Origin: an uncultured Rhodospirillales bacterium
GTDB lineage: Bacteria > Pseudomonadota > Alphaproteobacteria > ATCC43930 > CGMCC-115725
Direction: 5' to 3'
Assembly: GCA_903828515.1 (NCBI GenBank)
Contig: CAIKMD010000001.1
Coordinates: 1 to 64,000, forward strand
DNA length: 64,000 nt
In this document: positions 18,389 to 28,097 of the stretch, piece by piece
How positions within the stretch are numbered: the first letter of the stretch is position 1
How the letters are laid out: each line of letters opens with the position of its first letter
Position numbers and translations under genes: made by a program
Notes under the pieces: model-generated
Told to the model about the DNA's origin: nothing
Database searches by the model: none
Seen by the model: only the letters and a program-made list of their open reading frames with translations

Positions 18389-19990
18389 ATGTCGACCGTT
18401 CTTCCCTCCGCCCGCCCCGTCGGCCCGAAACTGCGCTTTGCGACCTTCGCCGCCGGCGTCGCCCTCGCCCTCGCCTTCGCGCCGGTTGCCCGAGCCGACG
18501 ACGCGCCGATCACACCGTCGCCCATGGCCGCCGCGCTGCCGAGCTTCGCCCCGCTGGTGAAGAAGGTCATGCCCGCCGTGGTCAACGTCTCGTCCAACAT
18601 CAAACCCGGCGCCGCCGTTGCGAGCGACGACCAGGACGATGATCAGGATTCAGGCCCGCGGATCGGCCCCGGTCCAGGCCGCGGCCAGGGCTTTCCGCAA
18701 TCGCCTTTCGATGAGATGCTGCGCCGCTTCTTCGAACAGCAGGGTCGCGGCGGCGGTGGTGGCGGCGGCCAGGGAGCACAGCGCCCGCGCGCCGAACACG
18801 CCATGGCGCTCGGCTCGGGCTTCATCATCGACCCGACCGGCTATATCGTGACCAACAACCACGTCATCGAAAACGCCGACAAGGTCACCGTGACCTTCCA
18901 GGACGGCAGCGAACATCCGGCGAAGATCGTCGGCCGCGATACCAAGACCGACCTCGCCGTGTTAAAAATCGACGCGCCGAAACCCCTCCCCTACGTCGCC
19001 TGGGGCAACAGCAGTGCGGAAAGCGTCGGTGACTGGGTGCTCGCCGTCGGCAATCCGTTCGGCCTCGGCGGTTCGGTCAGCCCGGGATTCATCTCGGCGC
19101 GCAGCCGTGACATCCATGCCGGTCCCTATGACGATTTCCTTCAGATCGACGCGTCGATCAACCGCGGCAACTCCGGCGGTCCGACCTTCAATCTCGACGG
19201 GCAGGTCATCGGCATCAACACCGCGATCTATTCGCCCAATGGAGGTTCGGTCGGCATCGGCTTCGCCATTCCCTCCGATCTCGCCAAGCCCGTGGTCGAT
19301 CAGATCCGCGCGCACGGCAAGGTCGAACGCGGCTGGCTCGGCGTGCAGATCCAACAGGTCACGCCGGACATCGCCAAGGGCCTGGGCTTGCCCAGCGACA
19401 CCGGCGCGCTTGTCGCCGACGTCACGGCAGGCGGTCCCGCGGCAAAAGCCGGGTTCCATCAGGGCGACGTGATTCTGTCGTTCAACGGCCATCCGATCGA
19501 CAAAGTCCGCGATCTGCCGATCGTCGTCGCCGAGACGCCGGTCGGGCAGAAAGCCGATGTGAAAGTATGGCGCAAGGACGCCAATACGACACTGACGGCC
19601 GAGATCGCGCCGATGCCGGACAATCCGCAGGTCGCGCTGAACAGCAAGGCCGACACCACCGCCCCCGCCGCGAAGGCGAGCACCGCGATGGGCCTGAAAC
19701 TGTCGCCGCTCACCGACGAATTGCGGCAGCGCCTGAGCGTTCGCAAGGACATCAAAGGCGTCGTCGTTACCGGCGTGGCCGATGACAGTCCGCTGACCGA
19801 ACTCGGCCTGCAACGCGGCGACGTGATCGAGGCGATCAACCAGCAGCCGGTTACCACTCCCAAGGACGTCGCCGACAAACTCGGCGCGGCCAAGGATGCG
19901 AAGGGCAACGGTCATGTCCTCATCCTGTTCAACCGCAACGGGGTCAACCAATACGTCGCGTTGTCGCTGAGCGCCGACGGTAACGGTTGA
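18389..19990 (+). CDS. DegP/HtrA-type periplasmic serine protease
   Basis: 533 residues from the ATG at 18389, which gives a signal peptide ending ARADD; 31 more codons are open upstream but not signal-like. The chymotrypsin-fold domain has the triad His158, Asp188 and Ser262 (GNSGGP). Two PDZ domains follow (about 320-420 and 440-530). A Gly/Gln-rich loop (about 80-132) corresponds to the DegP LA loop. It degrades or refolds misfolded envelope proteins. A strong terminator follows, then a response-regulator gene 61 bases downstream. Confidence 0.95.
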   Translation: MSTVLPSARPVGPKLRFATFAAGVALALAFAPVARADDAPITPSPMAAALPSFAPLVKKVMPAVVNVSSNIKPGAAVASDDQDDDQDSGPRIGPGPGRGQGFPQSPFDEMLRRFFEQQGRGGGGGGGQGAQRPRAEHAMALGSGFIIDPTGYIVTNNHVIENADKVTVTFQDGSEHPAKIVGRDTKTDLAVLKIDAPKPLPYVAWGNSSAESVGDWVLAVGNPFGLGGSVSPGFISARSRDIHAGPYDDFLQIDASINRGNSGGPTFNLDGQVIGINTAIYSPNGGSVGIGFAIPSDLAKPVVDQIRAHGKVERGWLGVQIQQVTPDIAKGLGLPSDTGALVADVTAGGPAAKAGFHQGDVILSFNGHPIDKVRDLPIVVAETPVGQKADVKVWRKDANTTLTAEIAPMPDNPQVALNSKADTTAPAAKASTAMGLKLSPLTDELRQRLSVRKDIKGVVVTGVADDSPLTELGLQRGDVIEAINQQPVTTPKDVADKLGAAKDAKGNGHVLILFNRNGVNQYVALSLSADGNG

Positions 19991-20002
19991 GGCAAAACAT
20001 GA

Positions 20003-20037
20003 AGAGGCCGGTCCCGCGGGGCCGGCCTCTTTTCTTT
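20003..20037 (+). terminator. rho-independent terminator after degP-like gene
   Basis: AGAGGCCGG (20003-20011) pairs with CCGGCCTCT (20022-20030) across a GC-rich loop, followed by TTTCTTT. It separates the protease from the regulator, although read-through is possible. Confidence 0.85.
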
Positions 20038-20051
20038 CAAGGGTTGGTATC

Positions 20052-20714
20052 ATGCGCATCCTGGTGATCGAGGACGACCGCGAGGCCGCCGCCTATCTCG
20101 TCAAGGGCTTGAGCGAGAGCGGCCATCGCGTCGATCTCGCTGAACACGGCCGCACGGGTCTCGACATCGCGACGCGCGAATCCTTCGACGCGATGATCGT
20201 CGATCGCATGCTGCCCGGAATCGACGGACTGTCGATCGTGGCGGCGCTGCGCGCGGCTAAGAACCAGACCCCCGTTCTCGTGTTGAGCGCGCTGGGCGAC
20301 GTCGACGAACGGGTCAAGGGACTGCGCGCCGGCTGCGACGACTATCTCGGCAAGCCCTATGCGTTCTCGGAATTATTGGCGCGACTCGAGGCATTGTCGC
20401 GACGTTCGACCGCCGAAACCAAGCTTCAGGTCGGCGATCTCGAAATCGACCTGCTCGCCCGCACCGTGACCCGCGCGGGAAAGGAAATCGAGTTGTTGCC
20501 CCGCGAGTTCCGGTTGCTCGAATATCTCATGCGCAATGCCGGCCACATCGTCACACGGACGATGCTCCTGGAAAAAGTCTGGGATCACCATTTCGACCCG
20601 CAAACCAATGTGATCGACGTCCATGTCAGCCGGCTACGGCAGAAGATCGATCGCGGCTTCGATTTTCCGCTGCTCCACACCGTGCGCGGCGCGGGCTACA
20701 CGCTGAAGGTTTAG
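20052..20714 (+). CDS. OmpR/PhoB-family response regulator, no adjacent kinase
   Basis: 220 residues. A receiver domain (1-115) keeps the acidic pair Asp8-Asp9, phospho-acceptor Asp51, Ser79 in LSALGD and the Lys in GKPYAF. A winged-helix domain follows (about 125-218), ending VRGAGYTLKV. Phosphorylation would let it bind DNA and control transcription. In relatives, a regulator after a degP-like gene is often followed by a sensor kinase; here the next gene is accA on the other strand, four bases away. The partner kinase is therefore elsewhere or lost. Confidence 0.92.
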   Translation: MRILVIEDDREAAAYLVKGLSESGHRVDLAEHGRTGLDIATRESFDAMIVDRMLPGIDGLSIVAALRAAKNQTPVLVLSALGDVDERVKGLRAGCDDYLGKPYAFSELLARLEALSRRSTAETKLQVGDLEIDLLARTVTRAGKEIELLPREFRLLEYLMRNAGHIVTRTMLLEKVWDHHFDPQTNVIDVHVSRLRQKIDRGFDFPLLHTVRGAGYTLKV

Positions 20715-20717
20715 GGC

Positions 20718-21674
20718 CTAAAGCCCCTTCGTTCCCATCGCGAGGAATTTCTCGCGGCGCTGCTTGCGCAACGCCGGGCCGTCGAGCGCCAGCAACGGCT
20801 TCAGCGCGGCCTCGATCGCATCGCCGGTTGCCGTCACCGCCGCATCCTTGTCGCGATGCGCGCCGCCCAGCGGCTCGGCGATGATGCGGTCGATCACCCC
20901 GAGTTTCAGCAGATCCTGCGCGGTCAGTTTCAAAGCCTCGGCCGCGTCCTGCGCGTTGCCCGAGCTGCGCCACAAGATCGAGGCACAACCCTCCGGCGAG
21001 ATCACCGAATAGATCGCGTTTTCGAGCATCAGCACGCTGTTGCCCGCCGCCATCGCAATCGCACCACCCGAACCGCCTTCGCCGATCACCGTCGCGATCA
21101 GGGGCACGTCGAGTTGCAAACAGGCTTCGATCGCCCGCGCGATCGCCTCGGCCTGGCCGCGCTCTTCGGCCTCGATGCCGGGATAGGCGCCCGCGGTATC
21201 GACGAAGCTCACCACCGGCAAGCCGAACCGCGCGGCGAGATGCATCAGCCGGATCGCCTTGCGATAGCCCTCGGGCTTCGCCATGCCGAAATTGTGCCGG
21301 ACGCGGGCCTCGGTATCGGCGCCCTTTTCATGCGCGAGAACGACGACCGCGCGGCCACGAAACCGGCCGAGCCCACCGACGATCGCGCGATCCTCGGCAA
21401 AGCCGCGGTCGCCCGCGAGCGGGGTGAATTCCGTGATCAGGCCGGCGATATAGTCGCCGCCATGCGGCCGATCCGGGTGGCGCGCGAGTTGAACCTTCTG
21501 CCACGGCGAGAGCTTGGCATAAGTCTGCCGCAGCAGCCGATCGACCTTGGTTTCGAGCCGCGAGACCTCGTCGGCGATATTGAGGTCGCCGCCATCGGCG
21601 AGATGGCGGAGTTCTTCAATCTTGCCTTCGAGCTCAGCGAGCGGCTTCTCGAATTCGAGAAAATGGCGCATCAA
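20718..21674 (-). CDS. accA: acetyl-CoA carboxylase carboxyltransferase subunit alpha
   Basis: 318 residues, normal length. With AccD it transfers carboxyl from biotin to acetyl-CoA, giving malonyl-CoA for fatty acid synthesis. Family blocks are present: [56 protein letters not shown] and [12 protein letters not shown]. It follows xerD by 32 bases, probably in one transcript. Confidence 0.97.
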   Translation of the reverse strand: MMRHFLEFEKPLAELEGKIEELRHLADGGDLNIADEVSRLETKVDRLLRQTYAKLSPWQKVQLARHPDRPHGGDYIAGLITEFTPLAGDRGFAEDRAIVGGLGRFRGRAVVVLAHEKGADTEARVRHNFGMAKPEGYRKAIRLMHLAARFGLPVVSFVDTAGAYPGIEAEERGQAEAIARAIEACLQLDVPLIATVIGEGGSGGAIAMAAGNSVLMLENAIYSVISPEGCASILWRSSGNAQDAAEALKLTAQDLLKLGVIDRIIAEPLGGAHRDKDAAVTATGDAIEAALKPLLALDGPALRKQRREKFLAMGTKGL

Positions 21675-21706
21675 TTCATTGAATTAGCACAGGGTTTTTG
21701 CCCGCG

Positions 21707-22633
21707 CTACCCCTGCCCACGGCGCTTGCGGCGCGCCAGCGGGTGGTTTTCTGCCACCAATCGTTGCAATCGGCCGCTTTGGACATGGGTGTAAATCTGC
21801 GTCGTCGCGATATCGGCGTGGCCGAGCATTTCCTGCACCGCGCGCAGATCGGCGCCGTGATCGACGAGGTGGCTGGCAAAGGCGTGGCGGAGGACGTGCG
21901 GTGACAGCAGCGTCGGATCGAGCCCGGCCTCGACCGCCAACGCCTTCAGCAATTGGCCGCAGCGTTCGCGGGTCAGATGTCCGGCCTTGCCGCGCGAGGG
22001 AAAAAGAAACCGCGAGGTCTTCCCGGGCTTGAGGAAATGTCCGCGCTGATCGAGATAGGATTTGAGCGCCACGCGTGCCGGCTCGCCCAACGGCACCAAC
22101 CGCTCCTTATCGCCCTTGCCGCGCACGACAATGAAACGGGGTTCGCGCGCGACGGCGGCGAGCGGCAAGCCGACGAGTTCGGATACGCGCAGGCCCGCGC
22201 CGTAGAGGAGTTCGAGCAGGCAATTCAATCGTGCGCCCTCGGGCCCGTCATGCGCCGCGGCCATGGTGAGAAGCTTCGCCGCATCGGTCTCATCGAGTTG
22301 CTTGGGCAAGGCACGCGGCAGACGCGGCGCGTCGAGCGACGCCGTCGGATCGTCGCGCCGGATGGCTTCGACCACCAGAAAGCGAAAGAATTGTCGAAAC
22401 GCCGACAACCGCCGCGCCGCGCTTCGTGGCCCCAGCCCTGCCTCGGCAGAGTGTTTCAGATAGCGACGAAGATCGCTCGTCGTGACGGTGGCGATATCGC
22501 CGGCGATGAAATGGTGAAGATCGTCGAGATCGGCGCGATAGGCGGCAATGGTGAGTTTCGCCGAGCCGCGCTCGGCCGCGAGCATTTCGAGGAAGGCGTC
22601 GACATGGCGCGAGGGCGCTGTCGGGCGCACCAC
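21707..22633 (-). CDS. xerD: tyrosine recombinase XerD
   Basis: 308 residues from the GTG at 22631-22633, eight bases inside the end of the upstream gene; another GTG follows at once and a TTG at 22640-22642 is possible. The much longer open frame reaches back over the neighbouring gene and is rejected. It has the N-terminal SAM-like domain and the full catalytic set: Arg in GAGLRVSEL, Lys in RGKGDKERLVPLG, the HVLRHAFASHL box, GHADIATTQIYTH and the nucleophilic Tyr. With XerC it resolves chromosome dimers at dif. It is the chromosomal housekeeping type, not a phage integrase. Confidence 0.93.
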   Translation of the reverse strand: MVRPTAPSRHVDAFLEMLAAERGSAKLTIAAYRADLDDLHHFIAGDIATVTTSDLRRYLKHSAEAGLGPRSAARRLSAFRQFFRFLVVEAIRRDDPTASLDAPRLPRALPKQLDETDAAKLLTMAAAHDGPEGARLNCLLELLYGAGLRVSELVGLPLAAVAREPRFIVVRGKGDKERLVPLGEPARVALKSYLDQRGHFLKPGKTSRFLFPSRGKAGHLTRERCGQLLKALAVEAGLDPTLLSPHVLRHAFASHLVDHGADLRAVQEMLGHADIATTQIYTHVQSGRLQRLVAENHPLARRKRRGQG

Positions 22634-22638
22634 GCCGC

Positions 22639-24366
22639 TCAAATCCCGGCAGCCAATGCCGCCTCGACCGCGAGCCGTCGCGCATCGCCCTCGAGGCCGA
22701 TCGTGTTCAGCCCGGTGACCACGCGCGCCAACACCACGGGTTCGTTCGACAAATGATCGCCCGTCGCGGCGATGACAAGGCTTGCCAGCACGGTTTCGCC
22801 GATGCGTCCCGCTTGCGCGGCTTGCTGCTGATCGAGCCACAGCGCCGCCGGCGGCAAGACCGCCGCGTGCGTCGGCTGCAGCGGAGTATCCCAGTTGACG
22901 CCACCCGTGCCCTGCCCCAACGCGCCGAGCAATGCCGTCAGCAGGTCGAGCTGATGCGGTGCATTGGCCGCGCTGCGCGCCGTCAATCGCGGCGCCGCCG
23001 CGCGCAGCAACTGGCCGATGTCGTCGTTCGACGGGTGCGCCAGATCAGCCACGAGTTGCAATTCCACCGCTTGCGCGAGAACGATCCATGGTGCGGCGGC
23101 ATCAAGGTTGCCGGCAGCGAGCAAGACGCGCGCCGCATCGCCGGCGAAGGTTTGCAGTTCCGGCAATGGTTGGAGCGGTGCGAGGAGCGGTGCGATCACC
23201 CGCGCGGTCGCGATGAAGGCGTTGCGCCGCCGCGCATCGGCGATCAGCGCGTTCAACGCCAGGACCCGTTGCGCCTGGGTAATGCCCGTTCGCGCGATGC
23301 TGTAGAGGATGGCACGGCCGCGCGCTTCGTCGGGCAGCTTGCCGTTCTTCAGAACCGTACTCTGCTCATCGGGCGTCGCGACGATGCCGGCATAGAGCAG
23401 GCCCAGCGCGTCCGGCGGCAAGGCGCCGTCGATTTCGGCCTTTTCGGCGGCAACCAGACGCTGCGTCACCGGCACCTTGTCATTGGTTGCCCAGGCGACA
23501 AGCGCAGCCGGCCCCGCCGCCGCGAGCGCGTCGGGCGGGAGCGGCAATTTCGCCGCCGCCACCAGCGTTACGCGCAACGGTGTCGGATCGGGCAGCTTGT
23601 CGAGCTTTTGGCGATGCCCGTCGATCGTATCGATCAACGCCTCGAAGGCGGGATCGCGACCGGTCTTCTGCTCGCGCATCGCGCTCAAGCCAAGCGCGGC
23701 CTGGTCATAAGCGCCGCTGAGCGCCTGGCAGGCGACGGTCGCCCGGTCCCACCATGCGTTGTGATAGCGGCCGACCAGGGCTTGTACCGTGCCGCAGGCG
23801 TTGGTGAGATCGTTGGCGGCGACGCGCAATTCGACGCCGTCGCGATCGAATGTCTCGCTCATGTTCAGATGCGGCAACACGTCGAGAATGGGCGCGCCGT
23901 CGACCCGACCGAGCGCGAGCAGTCGGTCGACGCGCAGCTCGGTCAAGCTCGGCGCGTCGGGTTGATCCTGACCTTGCGGCGCGGCGGCGTCGCTCAGCAA
24001 CAGGCGTCGAGTCAGGTCCTGGAGCGCCGGCGAGTTGTTGGGCTGCAGCAACGGCAGGGCCGCGACGATGAAATCGCGCGGCGTGCCCTGCCACATGCTG
24101 CGCGGCAACGAACCGTCGGCGGGACCGAGCGTGCCCGCCCAGGCCGGATCGATCGGCGCCAAGGGCACGGCCTGAATATCGTCCGCGGAACCAGGCTCGG
24201 GAATGAACGAACGCGGCGGCGGTGGCGAAGGTTGCCCGGGAATACCCGGCATCGGCTCGATCGGCGGAACCAATATCGTCGGTGCGCCAACTTCCGCGCC
24301 GGCCGGCAGAGTGAGAAGCAGCAGCAGCGCGGCTGCCGCGGCGAGATCAGCGCGGAAAGCGCGCAT
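22639..24366 (-). CDS. exported protein of unknown function, 575 residues
   Basis: An N-terminal signal peptide (about 1-24, ending PAGAE) is followed by a Pro-rich segment (30-70) and then a long helical Ala/Leu-rich body with helical-repeat character and no recognisable catalytic motif. Two cysteines (in TNACGTV and VACQAL) could form a periplasmic disulfide. It shares 20 bases with the small membrane-protein gene upstream and overlaps xerD downstream, so the trio is tightly coupled. The same trio next to aroKB seems conserved in alphaproteobacteria, from memory. I assign no function. Confidence 0.7.
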   Translation of the reverse strand: MRAFRADLAAAAALLLLLTLPAGAEVGAPTILVPPIEPMPGIPGQPSPPPPRSFIPEPGSADDIQAVPLAPIDPAWAGTLGPADGSLPRSMWQGTPRDFIVAALPLLQPNNSPALQDLTRRLLLSDAAAPQGQDQPDAPSLTELRVDRLLALGRVDGAPILDVLPHLNMSETFDRDGVELRVAANDLTNACGTVQALVGRYHNAWWDRATVACQALSGAYDQAALGLSAMREQKTGRDPAFEALIDTIDGHRQKLDKLPDPTPLRVTLVAAAKLPLPPDALAAAGPAALVAWATNDKVPVTQRLVAAEKAEIDGALPPDALGLLYAGIVATPDEQSTVLKNGKLPDEARGRAILYSIARTGITQAQRVLALNALIADARRRNAFIATARVIAPLLAPLQPLPELQTFAGDAARVLLAAGNLDAAAPWIVLAQAVELQLVADLAHPSNDDIGQLLRAAAPRLTARSAANAPHQLDLLTALLGALGQGTGGVNWDTPLQPTHAAVLPPAALWLDQQQAAQAGRIGETVLASLVIAATGDHLSNEPVVLARVVTGLNTIGLEGDARRLAVEAALAAGI

Positions 24367-24487
24367 CGGGGATCACCTTCTCGACGCGCGCGGTCGGCGC
24401 CGGAATATCCCACAGCATCAGGAACACGCCACCACCGAGAACAATGACGACCAACAGCGCGACGAAAATCAGAAGAATTCTATTCAT
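24347..24487 (-). CDS. small single-pass membrane protein, 46 residues
   Basis: The ATG at 24485-24487 gives MNRILLIFVALLVVIVLGGG, one transmembrane helix, then a short tail with DIPAPTARVEKVIPDARFPR. The tail motif DIPAP...VEKVIP.. RFPR looks conserved among alphaproteobacterial small proteins, which supports a real gene. An open frame extends 14 codons upstream without membrane character. It overlaps the 575-residue exported protein gene by 20 bases, so the two may work as a pair at the inner membrane. Confidence 0.72.
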   Translation of the reverse strand: MNRILLIFVALLVVIVLGGGVFLMLWDIPAPTARVEKVIPDARFPR

Positions 24488-24631
24488 ATCGAATGCCGGA
24501 AATCCCGCTGCTGGCGATTGACCACCCAACCTCGCGGTATGCTAGGGTGCGGCCATGGCTAATTTCGCCGCAGTCTATCGGCGGCCCCCGAGCGTTTCAA
24601 TGACGCGTGCGACCAGCGCCGGGCGGTCCCC

Positions 24632-25195
24632 ATGAATTCATCGATGTGTTCGCCGCCGCCTCGGACGATCGTATTGGTCGGACTGATGGGCGCGGGTAAA
24701 TCGAGCATCGGGCGCCGCCTCGCGCAGACTCTGGGCTTGCCGTTTTACGACGCCGACGCCGAGATCGAGAGTGCGGCCGGCGCGACGATCGAGGAAATCT
24801 TCGCGCGTGACGGTGAGGCGGTCTTTCGCAACGGCGAGCGGCGGGTGATCGCCCGGTTGCTTGACGGACCGATTCATATTTTGGCAACCGGCGGCGGCGC
24901 TTTCATGGATCCGACGACGCGCGCACTGATCTGCGCGCGCGCGATCTCGGTCTGGTTGCGCGGCGATCTCGATCTGTTGCTGGCACGCGTGTCGCGACGG
25001 AATAACCGTCCGTTGCTGAAGGCCGGCGACCCGCGCGCCGTGCTGTCCAAGCTGATGGAAGAACGCCACCCGATTTACGCCGAGGCGGATATCGTCGTCG
25101 ATACGATCGATGGTCCGCCCGACGCGACGCTCGAAAAGGTTCTCGCTGCCCTGAAACAGTATTTCGTCACGCATCGCGCAGGGCTCGCATCGTGA
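24632..25195 (+). CDS. aroK: shikimate kinase
   Basis: 187 residues. It phosphorylates shikimate with ATP in aromatic amino acid synthesis. Walker A is GLMGAGKSS (about 17-25); the shikimate-binding residues are in DADAEIE and [10 protein letters not shown], with the glycine loop ATGGGAF and the lid [12 protein letters not shown]. Its TGA overlaps the GTG of aroB. It is divergent from the small membrane-protein gene. Confidence 0.95.
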   Translation: MNSSMCSPPPRTIVLVGLMGAGKSSIGRRLAQTLGLPFYDADAEIESAAGATIEEIFARDGEAVFRNGERRVIARLLDGPIHILATGGGAFMDPTTRALICARAISVWLRGDLDLLLARVSRRNNRPLLKAGDPRAVLSKLMEERHPIYAEADIVVDTIDGPPDATLEKVLAALKQYFVTHRAGLAS

Positions 25196-26337
25196 GCAAG
25201 CGCGAATCCTTGCGCCTCGATCTGGGGCCGCGCAGTTACGACATCGTGGTTGGGGACGGATTGCTCGGCGAGGCCGGCGCCTTGATGGCGCCGGTCATTC
25301 GCCAGAAGCGGGCGATCGTCGTGACCGACGAGACGGTGGCGAAGCTTCACCTCGGCACGTTGCTTGCCGGCCTCGACAAGGCGGACGTCGCGCATGAGAC
25401 GATCGTCCTGCCGCCGGGCGAAGCGACCAAGGACTTCGCGCATTTCGGCAAACTGACCGACGATATTCTGGCGCTGGGCATCGAGCGCGGCACGCCGCTC
25501 GTCGCACTGGGCGGCGGCGTGATCGGCGACATCACCGGCTTTGCGGCGGCGACATTGCTGCGTGGGCTCGATTACGTCCAGGTACCGACGACGCTGCTGT
25601 CGCAAGTCGACAGCTCGGTCGGCGGCAAGACCGCCATCGACACGCGTCACGGCAAGAATCTCGTCGGCGCCTTTCACCAGCCGGTGCTGGTGCTGGCCGA
25701 CATGGACGTGTTGGCGACGCTGCCGCGGCGCGAACTTCTTGCGGGTTACGCCGAGGTGGTGAAGTACGGACTGATCCGCGATGCGAAATTCTATGCGTGG
25801 CTCGAAGAAGCGGGGCCGCGCGTCGTCGCGGGCGATGTCGACGCGCAACGCCAGGCCGTGCTGACCAGTTGCGCCGCCAAGGCAGAGGTCGTCGCGATCG
25901 ACGAGCGCGAAATCGCGGAACGGCAATTGCTCAATTTCGGCCACACATTCGGCCATGCGCTTGAAGCCGAGACCGGTTTCGGCGATGCGTTGCTGCACGG
26001 CGAGGCGGTGGCGCTCGGCATGCGGCTCGCCTTCGATCTCTCGGCGCAGCTCGGGCTCTGCTCGCCGGACGTACCGCTTCGCGTCCGTCGCCACTATGAG
26101 GCCGTCGGCCTGCCGGCCTCGCTCGGCCAGATCGCGAATGGCCGCCGCTTCGAGGCTTCGCATTTGCTGCGCCACATGGGTCGCGACAAGAAAGTGCGCG
26201 ACGGGCACATCACGCTGATCCTGTCGCGCGGCATCGGCGAGGCTTTCATCTCACGCGATGTCGACCGCGCGACGCTTGAAGCTTTCCTGGTTGCCGAGAC
26301 CCAAGCCACGCTGCGTAACGCGGCACGCCCGACTTAA
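25192..26337 (+). CDS. aroB: 3-dehydroquinate synthase
   Basis: 381 residues starting at GTG 25192, coupled to aroK by GTGA. It converts DAHP to 3-dehydroquinate using NAD and a divalent metal. Motifs: the NAD loop [15 protein letters not shown], the metal and substrate region [33 protein letters not shown] and the metal histidines in [13 protein letters not shown] and [11 protein letters not shown]. Confidence 0.97.
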   Translation: MSKRESLRLDLGPRSYDIVVGDGLLGEAGALMAPVIRQKRAIVVTDETVAKLHLGTLLAGLDKADVAHETIVLPPGEATKDFAHFGKLTDDILALGIERGTPLVALGGGVIGDITGFAAATLLRGLDYVQVPTTLLSQVDSSVGGKTAIDTRHGKNLVGAFHQPVLVLADMDVLATLPRRELLAGYAEVVKYGLIRDAKFYAWLEEAGPRVVAGDVDAQRQAVLTSCAAKAEVVAIDEREIAERQLLNFGHTFGHALEAETGFGDALLHGEAVALGMRLAFDLSAQLGLCSPDVPLRVRRHYEAVGLPASLGQIANGRRFEASHLLRHMGRDKKVRDGHITLILSRGIGEAFISRDVDRATLEAFLVAETQATLRNAARPT

Positions 26338-26370
26338 CCTCCCCGTTCCTGTCCGAAGCGAGAATTCGCC

Positions 26371-26949
26371 ATGCCCCTGTCCGCTCCCGCGTCACGCGCG
26401 CCCATCCACACCCGGCGCATCGAGGGAATCGGCTATCGCCGCGACGACGGGTTGTGGGATATCGAAGGCACGCTGACCGACGTGAAGACCTATGCCTTCA
26501 AGAACGACCATCGCGGCGAGGTAAAGCCCGGCGAGCCGATCCACGAGATGTGGCTACGGCTTACGCTCGACGATGCCATGACGATCCTCGCGGTCGAGGC
26601 CACGACCGATCACAGTCCCTTCGCCATCTGCCCCGTGATCACGCCGAACTTCCAGAAACTTGTCGGTCTGAAGATCGCCCGGGGGTTCAACGGCAAGGTG
26701 TTCGAGCTGTTCGGTGGAGTCGACGGCTGCACCCATCACGTCGAACTGATCGGGCGCCTCGCCACCGTCGCGTTCCAGACCATTTTCCCCTATCGCAACC
26801 GCATGGCAGAGGCACAAGGCAAAAGCCCCGACGCGGCCGCGAGCCGCAAGCCGCGCCTTCTCAATACCTGCCATGCCTTCGCGGAGACCGGCGAGATCGC
26901 GCAGCGTCTGTGGCCCGAACTCAAGACCGAAACGAAGACCGCGCCTTAA
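26371..26949 (+). CDS. DUF2889 protein
   Basis: 192 residues. The opening IHTRRIEGIGYRRDDGLWDIEG, the middle EATTDHSPFAICPVITPNF and the CTHHVELIGRLATVAFQT block match DUF2889, a family of unknown function in proteobacteria that often sits near aromatic or lipid metabolism genes. It has no signal peptide or membrane helix. Conserved His and Cys residues suggest a metal or substrate site, which is inference. It follows aroB by 33 bases and is probably co-transcribed. Confidence 0.85.
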   Translation: MPLSAPASRAPIHTRRIEGIGYRRDDGLWDIEGTLTDVKTYAFKNDHRGEVKPGEPIHEMWLRLTLDDAMTILAVEATTDHSPFAICPVITPNFQKLVGLKIARGFNGKVFELFGGVDGCTHHVELIGRLATVAFQTIFPYRNRMAEAQGKSPDAAASRKPRLLNTCHAFAETGEIAQRLWPELKTETKTAP

Positions 26950-26950
26950 A

Positions 26951-27955
26951 TCACGCCGGCGGGATCTCGCGCGGAATCACCGGCAGGGTGAGTTTCAGCT
27001 CGCGGCGCAGCGCCACCATCGGAATCGAGACCCCCAGCCGCTCTTCGGTCAGCAGCCGATGCAGAGCATCGATATCGGCGACCGGATACCCATCGCACTC
27101 GACGATGATGTCGCCTTCCTTCAGGCCCGCCGCCGCGGCCGCGCCGTCCGGCACCAGCGATTGCACCAGCACGCCGCTTTCACGCGCGAGACCATGGAAC
27201 CGCACGACCTTGCGCGGCACCGGCACATTCTGGCCGGCCATACCGATGTAACAGCGCCGCACGCGGCCTTCGCGGATGAGATGCGAGGCGACGAATTCGA
27301 CCGTATCGGCCGAGATCGAAAAACAGATGCCTTGCGCCATCGCGATGATCGCGGTGTTGATGCCGATCACGTCGCCGGCCGAATTGACCAGCGGACCGCC
27401 GGAATTTCCGGGATTGAGCGCGGCATCGGTCTGGATCACGCTGTCGATCAGGCGTCCCGACCGCGCGCGCAGCCCCCGGCCGAGGGCGCTGACCACCCCC
27501 GCGGTTACCGTGCACTGAAAGCCGAACGGATTGCCGATCGCGACCACGAGCTGGCCAACGCGCAAACCCCGCGAACTGCCCAGCCGGGCCCAGACCGGCG
27601 TGTCGCCGTCGAGCCGCAGCACGGCGAGGTCGGTATCGGGATCGTCGCCGACCACGGTGGCCGCCGAAACCCGGCCGTCGGGAAAGGCCGCGGTAATGCG
27701 CTTGGCGCCGGCGATGACGTGGCTGTTGGTCAGGACGTAGCCGTCGGGCGTGAACACCACGCCCGACCCGCTGCCGCCGCGCCCCTTGTCGGTCTCGATT
27801 TGCAGGTGAAGCACCGCCGGGCCGACCTCGTCGACCGCGCCGATCACCGCGCGCGAATAGGCGTCGAACGCGGCAAGATCGGTGGCCGGGGAGGAATCAG
27901 CGGCAGAAGAGGCCGCAGCCTCGTCGAAACGATCGATGGTTTGAATATGCGTCAT
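26951..27955 (-). CDS. HtrA-like S1C serine protease without a signal peptide
   Basis: 334 residues. The protease domain has His79 (NSHVI), Asp109 (DTDLAVLRL) and Ser185 (GNSGGPLVN), and one PDZ domain follows (about 235-320). Unlike the DegP-type gene at 18389 it has no N-terminal hydrophobic segment; the first 35 residues are polar and Ala/Ser-rich. It is therefore probably cytosolic. No other in-frame start would add a signal. It converges with the DUF2889 gene and is divergent from the glycosyltransferase. Confidence 0.88.
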   Translation of the reverse strand: MTHIQTIDRFDEAAASSAADSSPATDLAAFDAYSRAVIGAVDEVGPAVLHLQIETDKGRGGSGSGVVFTPDGYVLTNSHVIAGAKRITAAFPDGRVSAATVVGDDPDTDLAVLRLDGDTPVWARLGSSRGLRVGQLVVAIGNPFGFQCTVTAGVVSALGRGLRARSGRLIDSVIQTDAALNPGNSGGPLVNSAGDVIGINTAIIAMAQGICFSISADTVEFVASHLIREGRVRRCYIGMAGQNVPVPRKVVRFHGLARESGVLVQSLVPDGAAAAAGLKEGDIIVECDGYPVADIDALHRLLTEERLGVSIPMVALRRELKLTLPVIPREIPPA

Positions 27956-28097
27956 GGTGCGGGAATAGATGGGAAGCTTAACAAAGATTACCAGAGTGCC
28001 TCGGCGGCGACGCCCTTATCCTCGCTAAATCACGGATTTGTTAGGGAAAACCGGCACCCTTAAAACTTCTTTAGGGCTTCTCGGCTAAAGCTTGGGC

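Noticed and set aside
21707-22633. The xerD gene as the integrase of the dcd element
   Set aside because: It is 35 kb away, in a conserved housekeeping position next to accA, with the XerD domain layout. It could act in trans at a dif-like site, but no dif-like sequence was noticed in the dcd repeat.
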